From Stenotrophomonas maltophilia (lineage in GTDB: Bacteria; Pseudomonadota; Gammaproteobacteria; Xanthomonadales; Xanthomonadaceae), in contig NZ_RAUX01000012.1 of NCBI RefSeq assembly GCF_013464485.1, forward strand, positions 58,196 through 122,195: a stretch of 64,000 nucleotides of DNA. Direction: 5' to 3'. Of the stretch, positions 52,451 to 60,410 are shown one piece after another. A model generated the notes under the pieces. That model saw only the letters and a program-made list of their open reading frames with translations, had not been told where the DNA came from and did no database searches. The number at the start of each line of letters is the position of its first letter. Positions within the stretch are counted from its first letter, which is position 1. The position numbers were made by a program, and so were the translations under genes.

Positions 52451-54073
52451 ATGCACCGGTATATCGTCTACCTGCTCGCCATCCTGATGTTCCCGATATG
52501 CCTGTGGCTGGCCACGATATGGCCGGCCTGGTATTGGGGCGTCGGCCTGACTGCCGCGATGGTGGCGCTGGGGACCTGGGATCTTCTGCAGAAGCGCAGC
52601 ACGCTGCGGCGCAATTATCCGGTGATGGCGCACTTCCGCTATGGGTTGGAATCGATCGGCCCCGAGATCCGGCAGTACTTCGTGCAGAGCGATCTGGAGG
52701 ACGTGCCGTTCTCGCGTCAGCAGCGCGCGTTGATCTACCAGCGTTCCAAGAACGAGATGGACACGGTGCCGTTCGGCACCCTGCGCAGCACCTATGCGGT
52801 GGATTACGAGTGGATCAACCATTCGCTGGCACCGACCACCATTGCCAGGCACGATTTCCGCGTGCTGATCGGCCCCAGCTGCGCCAAGCCTTATTCGGCC
52901 AGTGTGTTCAACATCTCGGCGATGAGCTTCGGTTCGCTGTCGGCCAATGCGATCCGGGCGCTGAACGATGGTGCACGTCAGGGCGGCTTCTATCACGATA
53001 CCGGCGAAGGTTCGATCTCGCCCTATCACCGCGAGATGGGCGGTGATCTGGTGTGGGAGATCGGATCGGGCTACTTCGGTTGTCGTGACGAGAAGGGCGC
53101 CTTCAGCGAGGAGCGCTTCGTTGCCAACGCGACCCACGACCAGGTCAAGATGATCGAGATCAAGCTGTCGCAGGGCGCCAAGCCGGGGCATGGTGGTGTG
53201 CTGCCGGCGCCGAAGGTGACCGCAGAGATTTCGGTGACGCGTGGCGTGCCGATGGGTGTGGACTGCGTGTCGCCGTCGCGTCACTCGGCATTCTCGACGC
53301 CGGTCGAACTGCTGCAGTTCGTGGCCCGCCTGCGCGAGTTGTCCGGCGGCAAGCCAGTCGGTTTCAAACTGGCCATCGGCCACCCGTGGGAGTGGTTCGG
53401 CATCGCCAAGGCGATGCACGAAACCGGCCTGCTGCCGGACTTCATCGTGGTAGACGGTGCCGAAGGGGGCACCGGCGCGGCGCCAGCGGAGTTCGTCGAC
53501 CATGTCGGTGTGCCGATGCACGAAGCGCTGCTGCTGGTGCACAACACCCTGGTGGGCCTGGACCTGCGCGAGCGCATCCGCATTGGTGCGGCCGGCAAGA
53601 TCACCAGTGCGTTCGACATCGCGCGGACCATCGCACTGGGGGCCGACTGGTGCAATGCCGGTCGTGGCTTCATGTTCGCGTTGGGTTGCATCCAGTCATT
53701 GAGTTGCCACACCGACAAGTGCCCGACCGGCATCGCCACCCAGAACCCGGCGCGCTGGAAGCACCTGGATGCACCGGACAAGGCAACCCGTGTGTACAGC
53801 TACCACGAGCACACCCTGCATGCGCTGAAGGAACTGTTGTGTGCCGCGGGCCTGAATGATCCGGCTGAACTTGGGCCGGAACACATCCTGCGCCGTGTTT
53901 CGCCGGTGGAGATCCGTTCGCTGGCCTCGCTGTACCGCTACCTGGAACCGGGCGAGCTGCTGCACAAGGTGCCCGACCATGCGGTGTTCCATGCGTTCTG
54001 GGCCGATGCGCGCAGCGATTCCTTCCAGCCGCCGCCGAAGATCCAGGCACTGCGCGCCAGCAAGTCGCGGTAG
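52451..54073 (+). CDS. Membrane-anchored FMN-binding glutamate synthase family protein
   Basis: 540 aa. Two N-terminal membrane helices (about 2-40), then the glutamate-synthase FMN barrel with SAMSFGSLS, GEGSISPYH, KPGHGGVLP and VDGAEGGTGAAP motifs, and the 3Fe-4S cysteine pattern C-x5-C-x4-C (CIQSLSCHTDKCPTG). It lacks the amidotransferase domain, so it is not glutamate synthase proper. GAGGAAAG precedes the ATG. Function unknown; possibly a redox enzyme at the membrane. Confidence 0.87.
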   Translation: MHRYIVYLLAILMFPICLWLATIWPAWYWGVGLTAAMVALGTWDLLQKRSTLRRNYPVMAHFRYGLESIGPEIRQYFVQSDLEDVPFSRQQRALIYQRSKNEMDTVPFGTLRSTYAVDYEWINHSLAPTTIARHDFRVLIGPSCAKPYSASVFNISAMSFGSLSANAIRALNDGARQGGFYHDTGEGSISPYHREMGGDLVWEIGSGYFGCRDEKGAFSEERFVANATHDQVKMIEIKLSQGAKPGHGGVLPAPKVTAEISVTRGVPMGVDCVSPSRHSAFSTPVELLQFVARLRELSGGKPVGFKLAIGHPWEWFGIAKAMHETGLLPDFIVVDGAEGGTGAAPAEFVDHVGVPMHEALLLVHNTLVGLDLRERIRIGAAGKITSAFDIARTIALGADWCNAGRGFMFALGCIQSLSCHTDKCPTGIATQNPARWKHLDAPDKATRVYSYHEHTLHALKELLCAAGLNDPAELGPEHILRRVSPVEIRSLASLYRYLEPGELLHKVPDHAVFHAFWADARSDSFQPPPKIQALRASKSR

Positions 54074-54080
54074 CGTCTCT

Positions 54081-54147
54081 GTAGAGTCGAGCCATGCTCG
54101 ACTGCTTTTGTGGAACGAAGAACAGCCGGGCATGGGCTCGGCTCTAC
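54081..54147. repeat. SMAG-type inverted repeat pair
   Basis: GTAGAGTCGAGCCATGCTCGACT (54081-54103) faces CCGGGCATGGGCTCGGCTCTAC (ending 54147). GTAG-ended palindromes of this type are characteristic of Stenotrophomonas. Located between the FMN protein and the GNAT gene. Confidence 0.8.
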
Positions 54148-54158
54148 AAGGAGATACC

Positions 54159-54620
54159 ATGCGATTCAGAACTGGCACCATGGATGACGTGGCCATGTTG
54201 TGGGCGCTGCGCACGCGATGCGTGCGTGAGACCTGCAGCAGCCACTACCCACCCGAGATCATCGCGCCGTGGTCGGCCTCGCCGCCGCCCGCGCAGTACG
54301 CGCGGCTGCTGGGGCAGGGCGGTTGCGTGGTGGCCGAGGACGGCAAGGGTGCCCTGCTTGGTTTCGGGGTGTTCGATGCCGATGCCAATGAAGTCGACGC
54401 GTTGTTCGTTGATCCCGATCGTGGCGGCCAGGGCATCGGCCAGGCGCTGATGCAGCGGTTGCTGGCAATGGCCGATCGTGAGCGTGAGGTGGTCCTGTCG
54501 GCCTCGCTCAATGCCGTGTCGTTCTATCAGCGGCAGGGGTTCATCAGCGTGAGCGAAAAGGCCTACCCACATCCCAGCGGCGTGGCGCTGGCGTCGGTGA
54601 GCATGCGCCGGCCGTGGTGA
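54159..54620 (+). CDS. GNAT-family N-acetyltransferase
   Basis: 153 aa GNAT fold. Motif A with acetyl-CoA-binding FVDPDRGGQGIGQALMQRL is around residues 85-105 and the final Tyr-containing FYQRQGF block follows. Acyl acceptor unknown. The ATG has AAGGAG; flanked by SMAG repeats on both sides. Confidence 0.9.
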   Translation: MRFRTGTMDDVAMLWALRTRCVRETCSSHYPPEIIAPWSASPPPAQYARLLGQGGCVVAEDGKGALLGFGVFDADANEVDALFVDPDRGGQGIGQALMQRLLAMADREREVVLSASLNAVSFYQRQGFISVSEKAYPHPSGVALASVSMRRPW

Positions 54621-54638
54621 TGTAGCTCGACGGCTTTT

Positions 54639-54707
54639 GTAGCGTCGAGCCATGCTCGACTGCTTCATCGATTGAATCAAAAGCAGTCGAGCATGGCTCG
54701 ACTCTAC
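54639..54707. repeat. SMAG-type inverted repeat between convergent genes
   Basis: GTAGCGTCGAGCCATGCTCGAC (from 54639) and GTCGAGCATGGCTCGACTCTAC (ending 54707) pair into one long hairpin with loop around 54665-54680. It could act as a bidirectional terminator for the GNAT gene and the convergent flavoprotein gene. Confidence 0.85.
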
Positions 54708-54717
54708 AAGGCAGGCG

Positions 54718-55965
54718 TCACCGCTCCGCCAGCCACCCGATCACGCCTTCCGCAGCACGCAGGCCGCTGGCGTAGCACGCGGTCAGCAGATAGCCACCGG
54801 TCGGCGCCTCCCAGTCCAGCATCTCGCCGGCGCAGAACACGCCGGGCATCGCCCGCAGCATCAGGCCATCATCCATCGCATCCAGGCGCACCCCACCTGC
54901 GGTGCTGATCACTTCGGCCACCGGTCGCGGGCGCAGCAGGCGCAGCGGCAGGCGCTTGAGCGTGGCAGCCACGGCCGGCAGATCGTTGCCGGCCTCCTTG
55001 CCAAGAATCTCGAACACCAGTGCGGCCTTCACCGCATCCAGGCCCGCCTGGCGGCGAAGGTGCTCGCCGAAGCTGCGGCCCTTGCGCGGGCGCGACAGGT
55101 CGGCCAGCAGGCGCGCTTCGTCACGGCCCGGCACCAGGTCCAGCCACAGCATGGCGTGGCCGTCGCGGTTGATGGTTTCGCGCAGGTCGGCGGCCAATGC
55201 GTAGATCAGGCTGCCTTCAATGCCGTACTCACTGGCCACGCACTCGCCCTGCAAGGACTGCGGTTGTCCAGCCAGGTCGATCCAGTGAGCAACCACCGGC
55301 TTCAACGGTGCACCGGCATTGCGCTGAGCGAAGAACGGGGTCCAGTCCACGTCGAAGCCGCAGTTGGCTGACTGCAGTGGCGCGATGTCCACGCCACGCG
55401 CCTGCAGGGGCGCAACCCAGGCGCCATCGCTGCCCAGCTGCGGCCAGCTGCCGCCACCCATCGCCAGCACGGTGGCGTCGGTGCGGGCCTCGATTTCGCC
55501 CGCTTCGGTGGCAAAGCACAGGGCGCCATCGTCGCACCAGCCGATCCAGCGATGGTTGGCATGCAGGCGCACACCCTGTTCCTTCAGCCGGCGCACCCAG
55601 CCGCGCAGCAGCGGCGCGGCCTTGCGATCGACCGGGAACACTCGGCCAGAGCTGCCCACGTAGGTCTCCACGCCGAAGCCGGCGGCCCAGTCGCGCAGTG
55701 ACTGCGCGTCGAAGCCATCCAGCCAACGGCCTACCACGGCAGCCTGCTCGCGGTAGCGGCTGTCGAACAACGGCCGCGGATCGGAATGGGTGAGGTTGAG
55801 CCCGCCCTTGCCGGCGATCAGGAACTTGCGACCGGGTGACCCCTTGGCTTCGTACAAGTCGACCTCCAGCCCAGCGGCGCGCAGGCGCTCGGCGGCGAAC
55901 AGGCCGGCCGGGCCGCCGCCGATGACGGCGACCCGCTGGGGCAGTGCGGTGTTACGGCTTGACAT
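54718..55965 (-). CDS. HI0933/YhiN-like flavoprotein (TIGR03862 type)
   Basis: 415 aa. FAD motif VIGGGPAGLFAAERLRAAG (about 13-31), GKGGLNLTHSD, and the C-terminal EVISTAGGVRLDAMD and PGVFCAGEMLDWEAPTGGYLLTACYASG blocks, all hallmarks of the HI0933 family. Function of the family is not established. Overlaps the upstream FKBP gene by 14 bases on the same strand. Confidence 0.9.
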   Translation of the reverse strand: MSSRNTALPQRVAVIGGGPAGLFAAERLRAAGLEVDLYEAKGSPGRKFLIAGKGGLNLTHSDPRPLFDSRYREQAAVVGRWLDGFDAQSLRDWAAGFGVETYVGSSGRVFPVDRKAAPLLRGWVRRLKEQGVRLHANHRWIGWCDDGALCFATEAGEIEARTDATVLAMGGGSWPQLGSDGAWVAPLQARGVDIAPLQSANCGFDVDWTPFFAQRNAGAPLKPVVAHWIDLAGQPQSLQGECVASEYGIEGSLIYALAADLRETINRDGHAMLWLDLVPGRDEARLLADLSRPRKGRSFGEHLRRQAGLDAVKAALVFEILGKEAGNDLPAVAATLKRLPLRLLRPRPVAEVISTAGGVRLDAMDDGLMLRAMPGVFCAGEMLDWEAPTGGYLLTACYASGLRAAEGVIGWLAER

Positions 55966-56386
55966 CGAGCAGCTCGACGTCGAACACCAGCGACGAGCCG
56001 GCCGGGATGGGGCCGACGCGGCGGTCGCCGTAGCCGTAGTCCGGCGGGATCATCAGGGTGCGCTTGCCGCCGACCTTCATGCCGGCCACGCCCTCATCCC
56101 AGCCGCGGATGACCTGGCCGGCGCCCAGCGCGAAGGTGAACGGTTCGCCACGGCTGACCGAGCTGTCGAAGGTCTTGCCGTGCTTGGTTTCGGTGCGGTT
56201 GTCGTAGATCCAGCCGGTGTAGTGCACGGTCACCTCGCTTCCGGAGACAGCTTCGGCGCCGGTGCCGGGTACGGTGTCGATGCGCTCGAAGGCGGTCAGG
56301 GTGCCGCCCGGCGGTGGGCCCGAGGGCTCGGTGGAACAGCCAACGGCGGCGAGGGACAGCAGCAGGGGGAGCAGCAGGCGGCGCAT
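55952..56386 (-). CDS. FKBP-type peptidyl-prolyl isomerase lipoprotein
   Basis: 144 aa. Lipoprotein signal with lipobox LAAVGC (about residue 17), then an FKBP domain with VHYTGW, FDSS, FALGAGQVIRGWDEGVAGM and IPAGSSLVFDVELL motifs. Periplasmic folding helper. Upstream and overlapping the HI0933-like gene, so probably cotranscribed. Confidence 0.9.
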   Translation of the reverse strand: MRRLLLPLLLSLAAVGCSTEPSGPPPGGTLTAFERIDTVPGTGAEAVSGSEVTVHYTGWIYDNRTETKHGKTFDSSVSRGEPFTFALGAGQVIRGWDEGVAGMKVGGKRTLMIPPDYGYGDRRVGPIPAGSSLVFDVELLDVKP

Positions 56387-56456
56387 CGGGCGTCTCCGGA
56401 AGGGCGCAGGGCGAGGGCGGCAAGGGTAGCGCATCGGCGCCGGGTATCATGGTGGC

Positions 56457-56822
56457 ATGGCAAAACTCCTGCTCAATCTGCGCAATGTCGGCGACGACGA
56501 ATATGCCGATGTCTGCACGCTGCTCGACCAGCACGGCATCGCCTGGTATCGCACCGAACCCAGCCCCTGGGGCATTTCCAATGGTGGCCTGTGGCTGCGC
56601 GAGGACGCTGATCATCCGCGCGCGAAGGCATTGATGGCCGACTATCAGGCCGAACGCGGCCCGCGCATCCGCGCCGAGCGCGAGCAGGCGTTGCGCGAGG
56701 GGACGGCGGAGACCTTCGGCAGCCTGTTCCGGCGCCGGCCGGTGTATGTGGTGCTGGTGCTGCTGGCGATGGCCGGTGCGGCGGCGCTGGTGCTGCTGCC
56801 GTTCGTGCTGTTGCGGGGATAA
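56457..56822 (+). CDS. DUF6164 family protein
   Basis: 121 aa. Soluble N-terminal domain (LLLNLRNVGDDEYADVCTLLDQHGIAWYRTEPSPWGIS), a basic helix and one C-terminal membrane segment (PVYVVLVLLAMAGAAALVLLPFVLL). Matches the DUF6164 pattern; function unknown. Divergent from the FKBP gene. Confidence 0.85.
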   Translation: MAKLLLNLRNVGDDEYADVCTLLDQHGIAWYRTEPSPWGISNGGLWLREDADHPRAKALMADYQAERGPRIRAEREQALREGTAETFGSLFRRRPVYVVLVLLAMAGAAALVLLPFVLLRG

Positions 56823-56912
56823 GGGGTTTCGGCCGGGTTGCACCCGGCACCCGCCGATGCCAGGGCAACTACAACAGCAACAGCAGGCAATCCGTGGTGG
56901 GCAGGGAGGTGC

Positions 56913-56990
56913 GGGCAGGCGGGACACGCCGTAAACCCGTCCATGGGGGCTCGATGGCGCCATCCATGGCGCCAACGGTCCCGCCTGCCC
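56913..56990. repeat. 78-bp structured repeat, copy 1
   Basis: 13-bp terminal arms GGGCAGGCGGGAC (56913-56925) and GTCCCGCCTGCCC (56978-56990) flank a core that includes GGCGCCATCCATGGCGCC. The 60 bases 56922-56981 are the exact reverse complement of 63932-63991. Confidence 0.85.
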
Positions 56991-57006
56991 ACACCGCTAC
57001 GCCTCT

Positions 57007-57076
57007 GACAGATTCCGGGTGCCTGCCGGGGTCGGATCCCTCTGCTGCGCAGAGGGCTCTGACCCCTGAATCTGTC
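57007..57076. repeat. Nested inverted repeat upstream of trhO
   Basis: GACAGATTC (57007-57015) pairs with GAATCTGTC (57068-57076); inside, GGGGTC pairs with GACCCC and CCCTCTGC with GCAGAGGG. Resembles dispersed GGGGTC/GACCCC hairpins of Stenotrophomonas genomes. Confidence 0.65.
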
Positions 57077-57106
57077 CGTGCGGGCGGGAGGCGCTAAAAT
57101 GGCGGG

Positions 57107-57874
57107 ATGATCGCCAATACCGCTGCCTACCATTTCGCCGTCATCGACGCCCCTCAGGCCCTGTGCGACCAGCTGCTGGCGCGTGCCGGGGCGGCGCAGC
57201 TGCGCGGCACGATCCTGGTGGCGGGCGAGGGGTTGAACCTGTTCCTGGCCGGTGCGCCGGAGGCGGTCGAAAGTTTCTATGCGGCGCTGCATGCCGATGC
57301 GCGTTTTGCTGATATGCGGGTCAAGACCAGCCTGAGCGAGCATCAGCCGTTCGCGCGGCTGAAGGCCAAGGTGAAGGACGAGATCATCAGCTTCCGCCGC
57401 GATGACGGCCAGCCGCTGGACTATCCGCGTGCGCCGGCGGTCGATCCGGCCACGGTGCAGCGGTGGCTGCGCCAGGGGCATGACGACGCCGGCAAGCCGG
57501 TGGTGATGCTCGACACGCGCAACCTGCAGGAAGTGGAGTACGGCACCTTCAAGGACGCGCTGGTGCTGCCCATCCACAAGTTCACTGACCTGCCGGAGGC
57601 GTTGGCGCCGCATCGCGAGGCGCTGAAGGACAGCACCGTGGTCAGTTTCTGCACCGGCGGCATCCGCTGCGAGAAGGCCGCGCTGTGGATGGTCAACGAC
57701 GGCATGGACAATGTGCTGCAGCTCGACGGCGGCATCCTCGGTTACTTCGAGGAGGTGGGCGGCGAAGGCTACGAAGGCCGCTGCTTCGTGTTCGACGAGC
57801 GCGTAGCGCTGGATGCCGAGCTGAAGCCAATGGTCGACCAGCCGCTGCCGGAGCCGCGCCCCAGCGCGTTCTGA
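57107..57874 (+). CDS. trhO: tRNA uridine(34) hydroxylase TrhO (rhodanese family)
   Basis: 255 aa. N-terminal acylphosphatase-like domain (about 1-95) and a rhodanese domain with active-site loop CTGGIRC (Cys182, Cys188). E. coli YceA/TrhO hydroxylates U34 of tRNAs with O2. The sequence is shorter than TrhO of E. coli (about 350 aa): the C-terminal Cys-rich part is absent, as in several proteobacterial homologues. Start has no strong SD. Confidence 0.85.
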   Translation: MIANTAAYHFAVIDAPQALCDQLLARAGAAQLRGTILVAGEGLNLFLAGAPEAVESFYAALHADARFADMRVKTSLSEHQPFARLKAKVKDEIISFRRDDGQPLDYPRAPAVDPATVQRWLRQGHDDAGKPVVMLDTRNLQEVEYGTFKDALVLPIHKFTDLPEALAPHREALKDSTVVSFCTGGIRCEKAALWMVNDGMDNVLQLDGGILGYFEEVGGEGYEGRCFVFDERVALDAELKPMVDQPLPEPRPSAF

Positions 57875-57884
57875 CGCTTCCTTG

Positions 57885-57949
57885 GTAGAGCCGGCGGCTG
57901 GTCGGCTGCGAAGCGATCTACCTGTATGCCGGCCAGCGGCCGGCACTAC
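57885..57949. repeat. SMAG-type inverted repeat pair
   Basis: GTAGAGCCGGCGGCTGGTCGGCT (from 57885) faces GCCGGCCAGCGGCCGGCACTAC (ending 57949). GTAG ends and central GCTGG/CCAGC mark the family. Confidence 0.75.
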
Positions 57950-58032
57950 CAATCGCGCTTGGCGCGGATCAGGGCACCCCGGATCGGTCCGGCGGGCCCT
58001 GAACCCGTCCCACGGGAATCAGCATCCCGCCA

Positions 58033-58086
58033 CCGTCACTGGCCGCCGCGCCCGGCCGACCCCATGCATGGGGGATCCTGTGACGG
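58033..58086 (+). promoter_or_regulatory. Three-way-junction leader of the LLM gene
   Basis: A closing stem CCGTCAC/GTGACGG (58033-58039/58080-58086) encloses two hairpins, GGCCG/CGGCC (58041-58045/58053-58057) and CCCC-ATGCAT-GGGG (58060-58073). The 3' strand runs up to GGAAAA, the only SD-like sequence of the following gene. Could regulate translation. Confidence 0.4.
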
Positions 58087-58096
58087 AAAACCGCTG

Positions 58097-59092
58097 ATGA
58101 TCCCGTTGTCGATCCTTGACCTGGCCCCGGTCTGCGAGGGCAGTGACACCACCGCTGCCTTCGCCAACATGCTGGAACTGGCCCAGCACGCCGATGCGTT
58201 GGGCTACCGCCGCTACTGGCTGGCCGAACACCACAACATGCCAGGCATCGCCAGTGCGGCCACCGCCGTGCTGATCGGCCATGTGGCCGGGGGCACGAAG
58301 CGCATCCGCGTCGGTGCCGGCGGCATCATGCTGCCCAACCATGCGCCGCTGCAGGTGGCCGAGCAGTTCGGCACGCTGGCCTCGCTGTACCCGGACCGCA
58401 TCGACCTCGGCCTGGGCCGTGCGCCGGGCACCGATCAGCCGACCGCGCGCGCACTGCGCCGCTATTTCGACAGCGCCGACCAGTTCCCGCAGGACGTACG
58501 CGAGTTGCTGCACTACTTCGAGCCGGTACAGCCCGGGCAGGCGGTGCAGGCCGTTCCCGGTGGCGGCCTGCGGGTGCCGACCTGGATCCTCGGTTCCAGC
58601 CTGTTCGGGGCGCGCATGGCCGCCTCGATGGGCCTGCCGTATGCATTCGCCTCGCACTTCGCGCCCGACGTGATGGACGAAGCCCTTGCGGTGTACCGCC
58701 GCGAGTTCCGCCCATCGGCCACGCTGAAGCAGCCACATGCGATGTTGGCGTTGAACGTTGTCGCCAGCGACAGCGAGGCCGAATCTCGGCGCCTGTTCAC
58801 CAGCCAGCAGCAGAGTTTCGTGAACCTGCGTCGCGGTCGGCCAGGCAAGATTCCGGCACCCATCGACGACATCGAGTCCTTCTGGGAGCCGCATGAAAAG
58901 CTGGGCGTGGAGCGGGCATTGGCCTGCACCGTGCTGGGGGATCCGCAGCAGGTGGCCGAGGGCATCGCCGCCTTCGTCGAACGGCACAAGCCCGACGAAC
59001 TGATGCTCACCGCCAACCTGTATGACCACCGCGCGCGCCTGCGCTCGTTCGAACTGGCGATGCAGGCCTGGCACGCCCGCCACGCGGGCTGA
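58097..59092 (+). CDS. LLM-class flavin-dependent oxidoreductase
   Basis: 331 aa luciferase-like monooxygenase family (YhbW/LuxAB-like), FMN-dependent. Motifs: [37 protein letters not shown] and [11 protein letters not shown], all typical of the MsnO8-like subfamily. Reaction unknown. The ATG 58097 is preceded by a structured leader (58033-58086). Confidence 0.9.
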   Translation: MIPLSILDLAPVCEGSDTTAAFANMLELAQHADALGYRRYWLAEHHNMPGIASAATAVLIGHVAGGTKRIRVGAGGIMLPNHAPLQVAEQFGTLASLYPDRIDLGLGRAPGTDQPTARALRRYFDSADQFPQDVRELLHYFEPVQPGQAVQAVPGGGLRVPTWILGSSLFGARMAASMGLPYAFASHFAPDVMDEALAVYRREFRPSATLKQPHAMLALNVVASDSEAESRRLFTSQQQSFVNLRRGRPGKIPAPIDDIESFWEPHEKLGVERALACTVLGDPQQVAEGIAAFVERHKPDELMLTANLYDHRARLRSFELAMQAWHARHAG

Positions 59093-59132
59093 ACAATTGC
59101 GTCACGGCCCATTGCGGCCGAACCGCGTCTGA

Positions 59133-59159
59133 TGGGGGCTCATATCGAAGGAGCCCCCA
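59133..59159 (+). promoter_or_regulatory. SD-masking hairpin before the PNPOx-like gene
   Basis: TGGGGGCTC (59133-59141) pairs perfectly with GAGCCCCCA (59151-59159), loop ATATCGAAG. The SD AAGGAG (59148-59153) is half in the loop and half in the stem, one base before the ATG at 59161. Could act as a thermometer-like or protein-controlled switch. Confidence 0.5.
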
Positions 59160-59160
59160 C

Positions 59161-59658
59161 ATGGCCGACACCCGCGTCGAACACATTGCCCAACTGGCAG
59201 AACTGATCAAGGACGTGGAGGTGGCCATGTTCACCACCACCGGCGTCGACGGGCGACTCTACAGCCGGCCGCTGGCCACCCAGCAGGTCGCCTTCGACGG
59301 TGACCTGTGGTTCGTGATCACCGCCGACAGCCCGAAGGTGGCCGAGATCGCGCTCGATCCGCGGGTCAACGTGGCCTACGCTTCCCCTTCGAAGAACACC
59401 TATGTGTCGGTGGCGGGGCGCGCACGCGTGGTTGATGATCGCGAGAAGGTCGAGGATCTGTGGTCACCAGCGATGAAGCTGTTCTTTCCCGGGGGCAAGG
59501 ATGACCTCAACCTACGCCTGATCCATGTGCGCGCAGACAGTGCCGAATACTGGGATGGCCCGGGCACGCTGCTGGGCAAGGCGCTGAGCTTCGTGCTGTC
59601 GGCGGTGCAGGACGAGCCGGCGGCGTTGGCCGACAACGGCTTCATCGACCTTCGGTGA
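59161..59658 (+). CDS. Pyridoxamine 5'-phosphate oxidase-like (general stress) protein
   Basis: 165 aa split-barrel flavin-binding fold. N-terminus VAMFTTTGVDGRLYSRPLATQ and the LWFVITADSPKV and YVSVAGRARVVDD strands are typical of general stress protein 26-like members, which bind FMN, FAD or F420 and are not true PNP oxidases. Start is fixed by AAGGAG and the hairpin at 59133. Confidence 0.88.
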   Translation: MADTRVEHIAQLAELIKDVEVAMFTTTGVDGRLYSRPLATQQVAFDGDLWFVITADSPKVAEIALDPRVNVAYASPSKNTYVSVAGRARVVDDREKVEDLWSPAMKLFFPGGKDDLNLRLIHVRADSAEYWDGPGTLLGKALSFVLSAVQDEPAALADNGFIDLR

Positions 59659-59681
59659 TGGCCGATGTCCGGTATTGGGAG

Positions 59682-59700
59682 TGCCGGCCGCTGGCCGGCA
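59682..59700. repeat. SMAG-like palindrome
   Basis: TGCCGGCC-GCT-GGCCGGCA, a perfect 8-bp stem; same core as the repeat at 57885. Confidence 0.7.
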
Positions 59701-59750
59701 GTCCCGGAAACGTGGCAGCCGGCCGGCGGCCGCCTCTCCCGGATGCTGGT

Positions 59751-60410
59751 TCAGAACCAGCGCTGGAACAGATCGACGGTATAGCCCACCAGCTGCCCCG
59801 AACTGAAACCGAAGAAGGCGATGGCCGCCAGCGCCGCGATCCAGTTGAACAGCATCAGCGCGCCATCGCGCTCCAGCAATGCCAGCGAGAACAGCAGCAG
59901 CTGGAAACCGAACAGGAAGTTGGTGAACGGAATCGGGAGCGACAGCAGCGCGCCCAGCAGCACCAGCAGCAGGCCGGTGAAGGCATGTGCCGGCAGCGGT
60001 GTCAGCAGCTGCGGCAGGCGCGGCTTCAGCATCTTGTCCAGGCGCCGCAGCGGGCGATCGATGCGGTCCAGGAAACGGTGCATGGTGCTGCGCTTCGGTC
60101 CGCGTCGGGCAATGAAGCCGGGTAGCCACGGCCGACGCAGGCAGCACAGCATCTGCAGGCCGATCAGGATCACCAGCGGGCCGCTGACCGCGCCGCCCAT
60201 GCCCGGAATCGGAATGAACGAGGGCAGGATCGCCACGAACAGGAACACGCCGAACGCGCCCTGTTGCAGGTTGCACAGGATCTGGCCGAGCGGCATGTGC
60301 TCGGCCGGGTCGCCGGAGGCGAACATCTCCAGCAGGGTCCGGATGCCCTCGTTACGGTAGGCCGGGCGCTCGGCGCCCGGACCCTGGCCGGCTTCAGGCG
60401 GTGAGCTCAT
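59751..60410 (-). CDS. ExoD family membrane protein
   Basis: 219 aa with several membrane helices (around AFGVFLFVAILPSFIPIPGMGG, PLVILIGLQMLCCL, AFTGLLLVLLGALLSLPIPF and ALMLFNWIAALAAIAFFGF). The PIPG..GG and FGFQLLLF segments match the ExoD exopolysaccharide-synthesis family, linked in rhizobia to polysaccharide production and pH tolerance. Overlaps the end of the upstream CNNM gene by 17 bases. Confidence 0.88.
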   Translation of the reverse strand: MSSPPEAGQGPGAERPAYRNEGIRTLLEMFASGDPAEHMPLGQILCNLQQGAFGVFLFVAILPSFIPIPGMGGAVSGPLVILIGLQMLCCLRRPWLPGFIARRGPKRSTMHRFLDRIDRPLRRLDKMLKPRLPQLLTPLPAHAFTGLLLVLLGALLSLPIPFTNFLFGFQLLLFSLALLERDGALMLFNWIAALAAIAFFGFSSGQLVGYTVDLFQRWF

